Of a stretch of 10,539 bases of DNA, positions 1 through 7,558 are shown piece after piece. Where the stretch lies: the NCBI GenBank assembly GCA_030744095.1, contig JASLRF010000154.1, positions 1 through 10,539 of the forward strand, written 5' to 3'. The notes under the pieces are model-generated. The model ran no database searches and was not told where the DNA came from. It saw only the letters and a list, made by a program, of their open reading frames with translations. The position numbers and the translations under genes were made by a program. The stretch's first letter is position 1. Every line of letters begins with the position of its first letter. This DNA comes from Pirellulaceae bacterium (lineage in GTDB: Bacteria > Planctomycetota > Planctomycetia > Pirellulales > Pirellulaceae).

Positions 1-2532
1 ACATTGCAGAACTTTTTCAAACTGTACGGAAAACTGTGCGGAATGACCGGGACCGCCATGACGGAGGCCGGCGAATTCTTGAAAATCTACGGGCTCGACG
101 TGATCGCCGTTCCCACCAACCGGCCGATGCGGCGGGACGAATTCTCCGACGTGATCTATCGCACCGAACGCGAGAAATTCATCGCAGTTGCGGACGACAT
201 TGAACGCCTCCATCGTTGGGACGTTGCAGTTTTCAAGAACCAAGACGAATTTTGGGGCTCGATCGTCAAGGAAGACGACGAATCCGTCGTCATGGAATCG
301 AAGGAAGATCGCAAACGCGAAACGATTCGCAAATCGGAACTGTCGCACATCGACAGGAAAGGACGACCAGCACTCGTCGGTACGGTCTCGATCGAGAAGA
401 GTGAACGGCTCTCTGAACTGTTGGAAAAACGCGGCATCAAACACGAAGTCCTCAATGCCAAGCATCACAAGCGGGAAGCGGAGATCGTCGCCCAAGCCGG
501 GCGCCTGGGGGCCGTGACCATTGCCACCAACATGGCCGGACGTGGTACCGATATCGTGTTGGGCGGCAATGCTGAAACCATGGCCTGGGCTCGCCTGCAG
601 GACACCTACGAATCAAGACTGGATGTCCCTCACGAGGAATGGGAAACGCTGGTCAAACAGATCGAAGTCGAAGAAGACATGAATTCGATTGGTGCCAAGG
701 TCAAAGAAATTGGCGGCCTCAGCGTCATCGGCACCGAACGTCACGAAGCTCGCCGCATCGACCTCCAATTGCGTGGTCGTACGGGCCGTCAGGGCGATCC
801 GGGCAGCAGCCGTTTCTACCTCTCGCTGGAAGACGATCTGATGCGGATCTTTGCCGGCCCGTGGGTCAAGAGCATTCTCGAGCGACTTGGTATGCAAGAG
901 GGCGAACGGATCGAAAGTCGGTTGGTTACACGGCGGATCGAAGCCGCACAGAAGAAGGTGGAAGAACGCAACTTCGAAATTCGCAAAAACCTGCTGGAGT
1001 ATGACGAAGTCATGGACGAGCAGCGGAAGCGCGTTTACAGCTACCGTCAGCAAATCCTCGACGGTGCCGATTGCCGCGACTTGATCCTGGACATGGTGCA
1101 GGAACAGGTGGAGCATCACGTTACGGTGTTCTTGAATCGCGACTTTGGCGTCGAGTCGTTTTCCAGTTTTGCCGGGTCGCGATTCTCAATGTCGTTCGAT
1201 GCGCGAGATTTTCGCGGTTCGGATTTTGACAATGCCAACACGTTTGCCAAGGACCAGGCCGAACGGATGGCGGAAACTCATGTGCTCGATGCAATTGAAG
1301 AGAACCTTCCGCTCGAAGAAGAAGCCGCAGAATGGAATTGGGCGTCCTTGGCCAAGTTCGGCAATACACGCTGGGAGCTCAGTCTGCGTGATCGTGACTT
1401 GAAGAAGATTGGCCGAGATGGCATCGCCGAATTCATGATTGACAAGGCCCGCGAGGCCATTGCTCGCGTCGATCTGTCGGAGGGGTCACCCTTTCTGGAT
1501 GCCGATTTTGGACTCAAAACGGTCGTGGTCTGGGTTAGAGCCAAATTCAGTGTCGACCTTGAGCTCGACGAGATTCGCGAATTGGATGTCGCGGAGTTGA
1601 AGAAGAGAATTGTCAATCGCAGCTGGCAATGCTACGACCAAAAGGAGGCCGAATTTCCAGTCATGGCCAGTCTCTACCGCTACTCGAGTGGTGAGGGGAC
1701 CCAATCTCGAATCGATCGCCACGGCTTGGTTCAGTGGGCGAGCCAGCGCTTTGAGGTCGATTTGGCCCTGGATGACCTTAAGAACAAACAACGCGACGAG
1801 ATTCGCGCGCTGCTCTTGGACTATGCGTCTAAACACCAACAGCGTACCAACGGTGTCGTCGACGAAGCACGCAAGCGAGTCGGAAAAATCTTCACCGAAG
1901 GATCGGAGCATCAGACGGCGGCATTGGCCGCTGGAAGCAACGGCGCACTTCAGTCGCTTTCGTTTTGGCTGAAGGACAACTTGGATTATTCCCTCTCCGT
2001 TGATGAAATCGGTCAACTGGACCAAGGACAACTGGAAAGGAAAGTTGTTGCTGCCGTCGAAGATCATTATCGACCCGAAATGCGACGGCTTGAACGGTCG
2101 CTGCTACTGCAGATCGTCGACACCTCGTGGAAAGACCACTTGTTGGCGATGGACCATCTACGCAGTTCGGTTGGATTGGCCGGCTACGCACAGCTCGATC
2201 CGAAAGTTGAATACAAGCGCGAAGGTATGCGGCTGTTCGAGACGATGTGGACATCAATGGGCGAACGCGTCACGGATCTGATATTTCGGATGGAACAACT
2301 GGACGAGAATTTTGTCGGCTCAACCTGGGTAGAAACTTCTGCCCGCCACGACGATGCAAAGAGCGCTTCGCAAATGGCAAGCGAACAGCAAATGTCGAGT
2401 GGCCCTGGTGAGGAGAAGATCGAGACCGTCCGCAACCGAGGCGAACGCGTCGGACGCAATGATCCTTGCCCCTGTGGGAGCGGCAAGAAGTACAAACAGT
2501 GTTGCATGCGACAGGGTTCGCCGGCTGCATAG
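1..2532 (+). CDS. secA: Protein translocase ATPase SecA, 5'-truncated (C-terminal 843 codons)
   Basis: SecA is the ATP-driven motor that pushes preproteins through SecYEG at the inner membrane. The reading frame is open to the first base, so the gene begins outside the window; residue 1 below is the Met codon at nt 4. Diagnostic SecA motifs: [13 protein letters not shown] (13-25), VPTNRPM (36-42), [11 protein letters not shown] (124-134), VLNAKHH (149-155), [15 protein letters not shown] (174-188, helicase motif V), [15 protein letters not shown] (255-269, motif VI), [13 protein letters not shown] (329-341), [12 protein letters not shown] (709-720) and [13 protein letters not shown] (728-740). 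The C-terminal zinc/SecB motif [17 protein letters not shown] (818-834) is complete with its four Cys. Compared with E. coli SecA there is an extra block of about 48 residues (about 71-118) inside the second nucleotide-binding domain, and a helical wing/scaffold region enlarged by more than 200 residues (about 384-696). Large SecA proteins are, as I recall, usual in planctomycetes. Identity is certain; the missing N-terminus is only the window edge. Confidence 0.98.
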   Translation, partial: TLQNFFKLYGKLCGMTGTAMTEAGEFLKIYGLDVIAVPTNRPMRRDEFSDVIYRTEREKFIAVADDIERLHRWDVAVFKNQDEFWGSIVKEDDESVVMESKEDRKRETIRKSELSHIDRKGRPALVGTVSIEKSERLSELLEKRGIKHEVLNAKHHKREAEIVAQAGRLGAVTIATNMAGRGTDIVLGGNAETMAWARLQDTYESRLDVPHEEWETLVKQIEVEEDMNSIGAKVKEIGGLSVIGTERHEARRIDLQLRGRTGRQGDPGSSRFYLSLEDDLMRIFAGPWVKSILERLGMQEGERIESRLVTRRIEAAQKKVEERNFEIRKNLLEYDEVMDEQRKRVYSYRQQILDGADCRDLILDMVQEQVEHHVTVFLNRDFGVESFSSFAGSRFSMSFDARDFRGSDFDNANTFAKDQAERMAETHVLDAIEENLPLEEEAAEWNWASLAKFGNTRWELSLRDRDLKKIGRDGIAEFMIDKAREAIARVDLSEGSPFLDADFGLKTVVVWVRAKFSVDLELDEIRELDVAELKKRIVNRSWQCYDQKEAEFPVMASLYRYSSGEGTQSRIDRHGLVQWASQRFEVDLALDDLKNKQRDEIRALLLDYASKHQQRTNGVVDEARKRVGKIFTEGSEHQTAALAAGSNGALQSLSFWLKDNLDYSLSVDEIGQLDQGQLERKVVAAVEDHYRPEMRRLERSLLLQIVDTSWKDHLLAMDHLRSSVGLAGYAQLDPKVEYKREGMRLFETMWTSMGERVTDLIFRMEQLDENFVGSTWVETSARHDDAKSASQMASEQQMSSGPGEEKIETVRNRGERVGRNDPCPCGSGKKYKQCCMRQGSPAA
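214..360 (+). other. Insertion in SecA NBD2, possible small beta-barrel
   Basis: Residues about 71-119 of the visible SecA have no counterpart in E. coli SecA, where the IEDIKER-type helix runs straight into KGQPVLVGT. Here the matching pieces ADDIERLH and KGRPALVGT are separated by a block with alternating hydrophobic and charged residues: [18 protein letters not shown], then DDESVVMES, a basic ETIRKSE turn and LSHIDR. The pattern (V-x-x-K-[DN]-x-x-x-x-G-x-I-V-x-E, then S-V-x-x-E, then I-x-x-S-x-I) is that of a small five-stranded SH3/Sm-like barrel as found in many short planctomycete proteins. The insertion is read directly from the sequence; the fold is inference. Confidence 0.6.
1153..2091 (+). 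repeat. Five divergent protein repeats in the enlarged SecA helical wing region
   Basis: Five segments of visible SecA look like copies of one helical module of 40-50 residues: 384-427, 444-486, 503-550, 574-612 and 648-696, beginning every 59-74 residues. Shared pattern: an aromatic-containing helix, then R/K-F/W-x-[VML]-[DS]-[LF], an acidic or basic D/E-[LFI] pair, a short linker with D, and a second helix ending in an A/Y-rich stretch. Examples are [44 protein letters not shown] and [11 protein letters not shown]. coli SecA has a single such unit (NDFDLDLPIAEW region). The alignment was done by eye; divergence is high, so this is an old expansion, not a recent DNA repeat. Confidence 0.55.
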
Positions 2533-2556
2533 CAGTCCACGGAAAAGCAGGCTGTA

Positions 2557-2575
2557 ACGCCGAGCAATTCGGCGT
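2557..2575 (+). terminator. Hairpin after secA, possible weak terminator
   Basis: ACGCCGA (2557-2563) and TCGGCGT (2569-2575) form a perfect 7-base inverted repeat around the loop GCAAT, 24 bases after the secA stop. There is no T-run behind it, so intrinsic termination is uncertain; it could equally be a processing or stability element between secA and waaA. Confidence 0.35.
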
Positions 2576-2583
2576 GAACGGGG

Positions 2584-2620
2584 CACCGAGCTGTTGTCAC
2601 CGAGCTGTCGTCACCGAGTG
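2584..2620 (+). repeat. 14-base short tandem repeat upstream of waaA
   Basis: The unit CACCGAGCTGTTGT (2584-2597) is followed directly by CACCGAGCTGTCGT (one mismatch, 2598-2611) and a partial third copy CACCGAGTG (2612-2620). It lies between the secA stop and the waaA ribosome binding site. It could be replication slippage or a tandem operator; no recognised site matches. Confidence 0.7.
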
Positions 2621-2639
2621 AGGGAAAGGACGCCCCAAC

Positions 2640-4067
2640 GTGCGATACGTTTTGAATCTTGCTTACCTTCTGCTCCTGGTAGCGCTTTCCCCCTGGTGGA
2701 TCTACGCGGCGATCTTCCGCGGAAAATACCGTGAAGGTTATCGGGAGAAGCTGTTTGGGTGGGTGCCGATACGAAGTGGCGGGCAGAAGTGTCTCTGGAT
2801 GCACGCCGTTAGCGTGGGGGAAGTGAATCTGCTTCAGCCACTCGTTGACCGCTTGCCCGAGGTGTTTCCCGATTGGGATTGTTGCATTTCGACGACCACC
2901 AAGACCGGCTTCGACTTGGCAAAGAAGAAATACAGCAGCCAAACTGTGTTCTATTGCCCGCTCGACTTTAGCTGGTCTGTCGCCGAGGCCATGCGACGCA
3001 TACGACCGGATCTGGTCATGTTGGCGGAACTCGAATTATGGCCCAACCTGATCGCCGCAGCGCGCCATCACGGCGCAAAAGTGGCAATCGTCAACGGTCG
3101 TCTCAGCGAGCATAGCGCACGCGGTTACAGTCGAATCCGCTGGTTTGTGGAACGACTCTTGTGCGGTTTAGACCTGGTTGCAGTACAAAACGAAGATTAC
3201 GCACAACGGTTTATTCGGTTGGGCGCACGATACGAATCGGTCTCCGTAACCGGTTCGATCAAGTTCGACGGTGCGGAAACGGACAGAGCCAACCCGAAAA
3301 CTCGCGAGCTCGCGAAACTTGCCGGCATTGGCGACCAAGACGTTGTCTTTCTCGCCGGCAGCACGCAGCATCCCGAAGAATCACTCGCTCTGAAAACGTT
3401 CGCGCGATTAAGTTCTAAACATCCTGAATTGCGTCTCGTCCTGATCCCGCGCCATCCCAATCGCTTTGACGAAGTGACCCGCCTGTTGGAAACGACCGGA
3501 ATCCCCTGGCAGCGCCGTAGCGAACTGAGTTCGACGACGTCACATGCCAGGGTACAGGTGGATCTGCCGCCGCGCAAATCAAGAATACTGTTGGTTGACA
3601 CAGTCGGCGAACTTGGTGCTTGGTGGGGCACCGCGCGAATTGCGTTCGTTGGTGGTAGCATGGGTTCGCGTGGCGGGCAGAACATGATCGAACCGGCAGC
3701 CTATGGTGCCGCGGTCTCGTTCGGCCCCCAGACCAAGAACTTTCGAGACGTGGTTCAACTGTTGCGAGCCGGCGACGCTGTCGAGGTCGTCTGCGATGGC
3801 GACCAGTTGCATAGGTTTGTACAACGATGCCTGGAAGAGCCAAACTGGGCGGCTCAATTGGGAACTCGCGCTCAGGAAATCGTGCGACAACAGCTGGGCG
3901 CGACGGAGCGAACGCTAACGCTGTTGACAAAGCTGGCTTTCGGCCGGACTGCGACTGAAGCGGCCGACGATTCACTCGAACGACCTCGAATTATCTTACC
4001 TTCAAGCGAAGCTCACGTGCCATCTGAAAGGCACAGTGGCGAATACCGGAGCAACAAGTCTGCCTAA
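2640..4067 (+). CDS. waaA: 3-deoxy-D-manno-octulosonic acid (Kdo) transferase WaaA
   Basis: This family (GT30) transfers Kdo from CMP-Kdo to lipid A precursor at the cytoplasmic face of the inner membrane, a committed step of LPS core assembly. The N-terminus (about 3-26) is a hydrophobic anchor. It is followed by GKYREGYREKLFG, the HAVSVGEV motif (55-62) whose Glu61 matches the proposed catalytic base, the CPLDF motif (106-110), LAELELWPN (128-136) and VTGSIKFD (203-210). The second GT-B half has LAGSTQHPEE (238-247), IPRHPNR (269-275), VDTVGELG (319-326) and FVGGSMGSRGGQNMIEPAAYG (336-356). At 475 residues it is about 50 longer than usual because of a hydrophilic, probably disordered C-terminal tail (about 440-475). 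The GTG start is chosen because AGGGAAAGGA ends nine bases upstream and the anchor begins at once. It is 107 bases after secA on the same strand, and converges with the DUF4404 gene 12 bases away. It implies this organism makes a Kdo-containing LPS. Confidence 0.95.
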   Translation: MRYVLNLAYLLLLVALSPWWIYAAIFRGKYREGYREKLFGWVPIRSGGQKCLWMHAVSVGEVNLLQPLVDRLPEVFPDWDCCISTTTKTGFDLAKKKYSSQTVFYCPLDFSWSVAEAMRRIRPDLVMLAELELWPNLIAAARHHGAKVAIVNGRLSEHSARGYSRIRWFVERLLCGLDLVAVQNEDYAQRFIRLGARYESVSVTGSIKFDGAETDRANPKTRELAKLAGIGDQDVVFLAGSTQHPEESLALKTFARLSSKHPELRLVLIPRHPNRFDEVTRLLETTGIPWQRRSELSSTTSHARVQVDLPPRKSRILLVDTVGELGAWWGTARIAFVGGSMGSRGGQNMIEPAAYGAAVSFGPQTKNFRDVVQLLRAGDAVEVVCDGDQLHRFVQRCLEEPNWAAQLGTRAQEIVRQQLGATERTLTLLTKLAFGRTATEAADDSLERPRIILPSSEAHVPSERHSGEYRSNKSA

Positions 4068-4079
4068 CGAATGCCAGAC

Positions 4080-4355
4080 TCAAATGCCCATTTGTCCCAA
4101 CGCATCAATGGTGCGGCTGACGATGCCGAACAGCGTGGGATGTGATGCCTCGAATTGCTCGGCCGAATCTCGCAACTTTGTGATCAACGTGGATTCATCC
4201 AGCCCCGCGTGTTGTTCTTTGTGAAGTGCTGCCTGGATCTCATCGACGGCGCTTTCTAACACCGCGCGTGTCTCGTTGTCGACCGTTTCCAATGAAGCTA
4301 GTTCAGCTTGTAGCTCTTCGATCGTCGCTTGCAGTTTGGCAATCCGTTCAGGCAT
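4080..4355 (-). CDS. DUF4404-like small coiled-coil protein
   Basis: A 91-residue soluble protein with no signal peptide. The N-terminal half is a heptad-like helix (IAKLQATIEELQAELASLE, residues 5-23), a second helix with TRAVLESAVDEIQAAL follows, and the C-terminus carries FEASHPTLFGIVSRTIDALGQMGI-type sequence. The SHPTL motif followed by a D-A-L-x-x-M-G-I end is what I recall of DUF4404; biochemical function is unknown in that family. It is the last gene of the leftward operon, starting 15 bases after the stop of the pseudoprotease gene, so it is probably co-translated with it. An AGAGGA lies 11 bases before the ATG. Because its partners are exported and it is not, a direct physical partnership is unlikely without another component. 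Confidence 0.75.
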   Translation of the reverse strand: MPERIAKLQATIEELQAELASLETVDNETRAVLESAVDEIQAALHKEQHAGLDESTLITKLRDSAEQFEASHPTLFGIVSRTIDALGQMGI

Positions 4356-4370
4356 GATAATGGCGATCCT

Positions 4371-5456
4371 CTAGGGTCGGCCCGATATTTGATCAACGGC
4401 GACGTCGGGAACAGCGTACTTACCGCTGAGCAGCTCGGGCAGAACCGTAGTAATTTCCTTGGCCGGAATTGCAAAACTGGCAACTCGGCTAACTCGGGCA
4501 ATGTTAATGCCGATGACATTCCCATCGATATCGACAACCGGCCCGCCGCAATCGCGCGGCCGCAACACCGTATCATGTTGAAGCACACTCGGGAATCCGC
4601 CTCGCCGTTTGCTTAACGGCCCGCCCAGGGTCTCCATGATTTCCGATTGGGCTTGATTGCCCAGATATTGTCGGTTTCCCAATGTTGCCGTGATGGTAGT
4701 CGGTTTTCCATTGCGACGAATCGCCAATGTGACCTGATCTCCAGGTTGGCGACTTTGAATCGCGCGAGTCACTTCATCAGGCGTGCTGACTTCAGTGGCC
4801 CCGACGCGGGCCACGATGTCACCTTTTTGAACTCGCGCTCGCGACGCACTGCTATCGGGGATGACCGACAGGACCTGAGCGCCTTGGCGCGTGGCCTGCA
4901 ACTGGATTCCAAGCACGGCAACTGGCATGGCGCTCCGCCGCGGGAGCGCACTGACAATACCAATGGCCCGTGCGTCCGCCGTGCCACTCGCGGTGGCCAG
5001 CCAGGCACCAACTTCTGGCAGGTCTCCGTCTACCCACTGAACGGCGATCAGTTTCGCCTTCTCCAACTTCAGCAACGCCAGGTCGTGATCGCGCGAAATG
5101 CCCACTATTTTGGCGGGCAGACGCCTCCCATCGAGGAGAGCGCAAACGACGTCTTCCTTGAGTTCGCTGGCCTTGGTCAGAACAAGCCCATCGGCGTGCA
5201 CGACCGTTCCCAGGGCAACTTGGGTCCCATTTGCCAGCACTCGCACCGTGCTTTTTGTGGCGGAACTGACGACGTCACGAAAAGCAAACCGCACGGACTC
5301 ATGATTGCGCGAGTTCTCACTGGGAGCATCAAGCCGGCTGAGCCGCCGTAAGAAACCGGATGCCGGTTCATCACCGAACGAAGCCCGAGAACCGAACGTC
5401 ATGTCGATGCCGAAACCGACGATCACACATCCAACAAAAACGAATCCGCGTATCAT
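4371..5456 (-). CDS. Exported HtrA/trypsin-fold pseudoprotease with PDZ domain inserted in the protease fold
   Basis: Numbering is from the ATG at 5456 (361 residues); a GTG 15 bases earlier is possible, but GGTGGGA (5466-5472) sits nine bases from this ATG. The N-terminus is a signal peptide or anchor (MIRGFVFVGCVIVGFGI). The first half resembles the N-terminal barrel of HtrA: GTVVHADGLVLTKASEL, LLDGRRLPAKIVG and DHDLALLKLE. At the usual His of LTxxHV stands Ser97; the Asp of DLALLK is kept (Asp125). A PDZ domain follows at about 182-260 (VLGIQL, VIPDSSASRARVQKGDIVARV, VTLAIRRNGK). Only then comes the Ser-bearing end of the protease fold, RPRDCGGPVVDIDGNVIGINIA, ending in FAIPAKEI; the nucleophile position is Cys303 instead of Ser. 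Loss of His and Ser suggests no serine protease activity; a binding, chaperone or regulatory role is inference. It lies 42 bases behind an intact paralogue and 15 bases before the DUF4404 gene. Confidence 0.88.
   Translation of the reverse strand: MIRGFVFVGCVIVGFGIDMTFGSRASFGDEPASGFLRRLSRLDAPSENSRNHESVRFAFRDVVSSATKSTVRVLANGTQVALGTVVHADGLVLTKASELKEDVVCALLDGRRLPAKIVGISRDHDLALLKLEKAKLIAVQWVDGDLPEVGAWLATASGTADARAIGIVSALPRRSAMPVAVLGIQLQATRQGAQVLSVIPDSSASRARVQKGDIVARVGATEVSTPDEVTRAIQSRQPGDQVTLAIRRNGKPTTITATLGNRQYLGNQAQSEIMETLGGPLSKRRGGFPSVLQHDTVLRPRDCGGPVVDIDGNVIGINIARVSRVASFAIPAKEITTVLPELLSGKYAVPDVAVDQISGRP
4677..4913 (-). other. PDZ domain embedded between the two halves of the pseudoprotease
   Basis: Residues about 182-260 of the protein encoded at 4371-5456. 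It contains a carboxylate-loop-like VLGIQL, the I-P-D-S-S-A-S-x-A-x-V-x-K-G-D-I-V core typical of HtrA PDZ domains, and a closing VTLAIRRNGK strand. In classical HtrA proteins this domain follows the GNSGGP serine loop; here the equivalent loop (RDCGGP) comes about 40 residues after the PDZ. Confidence 0.75.
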
Positions 5457-5498
5457 CTTCTGGGATCCCACCGATTACGGTTGGCAGACTAAATCAAA

Positions 5499-6548
5499 TT
5501 AATTCCGCAAATCACCAATTTCTAATTCTACTCGCAACAACTCGTCGCCTCGACGAATTTGCAAGCGAACTCGTGTTCCAGGCTGCTTGTTGTTCACGAA
5601 CTCTATCAGCGAGCCAAAATCTGTAACTGCGACATCATCGAACTTCACGATAACGTCTCCAGGCTGAATTCCACTGGCCGCGGCTGGTGAATCCGGCGTG
5701 ACCTGAGCGATCTTGGCCGTGCCCGCGTCTCTCTTGCCGCGAACACCGATATAGGGCTGTACGCCTGGCGTGTGCCCCCACGCGTCACCCGCCGCCAATC
5801 GATCCCATTCCCGCCGATACGTGTCGATGGGAACGTGAAGATTGACGGTGAGCGGGGTTCCGATGCGGCTGTGAATTCCAATGACTCGTCCATCAATATC
5901 AAACAACGGGCCGCCAGAATCGCCACCAATCAAGGTGCAGTCCGTTGTGATCGAAGCATCGTCCTTGATGGACAGCACGCGTCCCACGCGAAGTATGGGT
6001 CCACGGCCAGGTTGGACACCTCCGGGATGCCCAGTCGCCAAGCACCATTGCCCGGGAGCCAGCTTGGCTGATGTGCCGAGCGGCGCGTGCGGCCAATCGA
6101 TGCGGTTTGTCGTCCGCATCTCAGTAATCCTCACCATGCCAGCATCCAGCGTGCGATGCATGCCGAGCGTCTCGCCGCGAACTTGTTGGCCGTCGTGCAG
6201 GATCAATATCGCCCGTTCTCCAGGCCTGCCGGCGACATGGGCAGCGGTCAGTACATACCCTTCTTTGTTGACAATCACACCGCTTCCATGAGCATGTCCA
6301 ACGCGTACGCCAACGGTGCAGGGAATGACTTTCTTGGAGACCTCCTGTATCTGTTGCTGCATGGCTCGCAAATCAGAAACACTGACCGGTGTAGCTCCCG
6401 CGAATATGGCATCCAACGAGGATGCCGCAGCATCCTCCGCAGCACCGGCGATCGGCGGCCAAACGCCCAGCACCATTGCGCACGCCAACCAACAGGTTGC
6501 AAACGCGCCGAGTCGCTTTCCTCGTGTTACCGAGCAGCTTCTAACCAT
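5499..6548 (-). CDS. Exported trypsin-like serine protease with C-terminal PDZ (HtrA/DegP-like)
   Basis: Numbering is from the ATG at 6548 (349 residues). AAGAGGA (6554-6560) five bases upstream decides this start over an in-frame TTG at 6569. The signal peptide has a basic n-region, the hydrophobic stretch LGAFATCWLACAMVLGVW and probable cleavage after AGA at about 36. The protease domain has all three catalytic residues: His104 (VLTAAHVAG), Asp135 (TLDAGMVRI) and Ser211 (IGGDSGGPLFDIDGRVIGIH). The PDZ at about 265-347 contains YIGVRG, VTPDSPAAASGIQPGDVIVKFDD and VRLQIRRGDELL. Family knowledge: HtrA-type enzymes degrade or refold damaged envelope proteins, with the PDZ guiding substrates. 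It is first in a leftward operon with the catalytically altered paralogue and a DUF4404 gene, and is divergent from the SDR gene, so its promoter should lie in 6549-6691. One PDZ and no oligomerisation loop that I recognise: closer to DegS-like or planctomycete forms than to DegP. Confidence 0.92.
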   Translation of the reverse strand: MVRSCSVTRGKRLGAFATCWLACAMVLGVWPPIAGAAEDAAASSLDAIFAGATPVSVSDLRAMQQQIQEVSKKVIPCTVGVRVGHAHGSGVIVNKEGYVLTAAHVAGRPGERAILILHDGQQVRGETLGMHRTLDAGMVRITEMRTTNRIDWPHAPLGTSAKLAPGQWCLATGHPGGVQPGRGPILRVGRVLSIKDDASITTDCTLIGGDSGGPLFDIDGRVIGIHSRIGTPLTVNLHVPIDTYRREWDRLAAGDAWGHTPGVQPYIGVRGKRDAGTAKIAQVTPDSPAAASGIQPGDVIVKFDDVAVTDFGSLIEFVNNKQPGTRVRLQIRRGDELLRVELEIGDLRN

Positions 6549-6553
6549 GATGT

Positions 6554-6560
6554 TCCTCTT
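6554..6560 (-). promoter_or_regulatory. Ribosome binding site deciding the HtrA-like protease start
   Basis: AAGAGGA on the minus strand, five bases before the ATG at 6548. It places the start at ATG instead of the TTG seven codons earlier and is the best Shine-Dalgarno match in this operon. Confidence 0.7.
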
Positions 6561-6691
6561 GATGCACAAACCTGTATGCTGAACGCCAGAATAGGCATTT
6601 CACCGGTCCCTTGAATGATACCGTATTTGATGTTGGTTTTCCCGCAGATTGTCGCGGGCGCGAGGATTTGACGGATGTTGGGATTACAACG

Positions 6692-7558
6692 ATGGCAAAA
6701 CTGATTTTCGGGTGTGGATATGTAGGATCTCGCGTTGCGCGGCGGTGGCTTGACGGGGGCGATCGGGTGTTTGCGCTGACACGCAAACCGGCGCGGGCTG
6801 CCGAGCTCGAGGAATTGGGGGTTTTTCCAATGATCGGAGATGTCACCGAGTCGCTGACGTTGCCACTGAAAGAGGATTTCGACACGGTCTTGTACGCCAT
6901 TGGCTTTGACCGCTCGTCACCGCATACGATCGACGAAGTCTACGTCGACGGACTTGCCCGAGCGTTGGCCGCTTTGCCGATCGATGTCCAGCGCATCATC
7001 TACACCAGCTCGACGGGTGTATACGGTCAATCGGCGGGCGAATGGGTTAACGAGGAATCGCCCTGCGAGCCGCAACGCGCGGGCGGAAAAGCCGTGCTGG
7101 CGGCCGAACAGCTGCTGGCTAACCATCCGCTTGGCGCTCGTGCCATTGTCTTGCGACTGGCCGGCATCTACGGACCGAATCGTGTTCCCATGCTTCAACA
7201 CGTTCAGCGGGGGAGACCTTTGGCTTTGACCGGCAATTCGTTACTCAACTTGATCCACGTCGATGATGTCGTGGAAGGGGTTCTGGCAGCCGAGAATTCC
7301 ACGCAACTACCGTCTCGCTACAACATTGCTGACGGCTGCCCCGTCCGCCGTGCCGATTTCTATGGCGAACTCGCGCGTCAGCTTGGCGTGGATCCACCGT
7401 GTTTTGTCGAACCGAACCGCCAGTTGCCGACTGCCCAGCGGGACTTGAGTTCAAAACGGGTTCGAAATACGCGAATGATAACCGACCTGTTGCCAGGTCT
7501 GCTTTATCCAACCTACCGCGAGGGCTTGGCCAGCGTTATCCGATCCGCCAGTGAGTGA
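6692..7558 (+). CDS. NAD(P)-binding atypical SDR, YeeZ-like epimerase-family protein
   Basis: A 288-residue cytoplasmic Rossmann-fold protein. It opens with the nucleotide-binding motif FGCGYVGSRVA (6-16) and has the SDR features IIYTSSTGVYG (102-112), VLRLAGIYGPNR (153-164) and NLIHVDDVVEG, the downstream substrate-domain strand of extended SDRs. The pattern closely resembles E. coli YeeZ (Rossmann, T-S-S-T-x-V-Y-G, R-L-A-G-x-x-G-P, N-L-x-H-x-x-D-V). The normal YxxxK catalytic pair is replaced by R129-x-x-x-K133 (RAGGK), so ordinary SDR dehydrogenase chemistry is doubtful; substrate is unknown. The ATG start is chosen because the Rossmann motif begins five residues later and TTGGGA lies eight bases upstream; an in-frame TTG at 6611 would add 27 residues that fit no SDR. 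It is transcribed away from the protease operon. A short membrane ORF begins on the base after its stop codon. Confidence 0.85.
   Translation: MAKLIFGCGYVGSRVARRWLDGGDRVFALTRKPARAAELEELGVFPMIGDVTESLTLPLKEDFDTVLYAIGFDRSSPHTIDEVYVDGLARALAALPIDVQRIIYTSSTGVYGQSAGEWVNEESPCEPQRAGGKAVLAAEQLLANHPLGARAIVLRLAGIYGPNRVPMLQHVQRGRPLALTGNSLLNLIHVDDVVEGVLAAENSTQLPSRYNIADGCPVRRADFYGELARQLGVDPPCFVEPNRQLPTAQRDLSSKRVRNTRMITDLLPGLLYPTYREGLASVIRSASE

Noticed and set aside
2184..2942. 252-codon frame on the minus strand across the secA 3' end and waaA 5' end
   Set aside because: It is antisense to two genes with unmistakable family motifs, shows no recognisable domain, and spans their intergenic gap; a shadow of GC-rich codon use.
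4548..4550. Cys codon at the nucleophile position of the pseudoprotease as a sequencing error
   Set aside because: The codon is TGC within an otherwise intact frame, and the catalytic His is also replaced, so one base error would not restore an active site.
4647..5351. 234-codon plus-strand frame opposite the pseudoprotease gene
   Set aside because: The minus strand encodes clear HtrA and PDZ motifs; the opposite frame has no domain and no ribosome binding site.
4080..6548. Reading the leftward protease operon as a defence or toxin-antitoxin system
   Set aside because: The proteins have signal peptides and HtrA-type envelope quality-control features; nothing indicates phage defence or toxin activity.
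6641..6658. CCCGC/GCGGG 5-base stem in the divergent promoter region
   Set aside because: Short, with an 8-base loop and no supporting signal; expected by chance at this base composition.
6611..6691. 27-residue N-terminal extension of the SDR protein from a TTG codon
   Set aside because: The Rossmann motif starts five residues after the ATG at 6692, as expected for the family, and the extension resembles no targeting signal.
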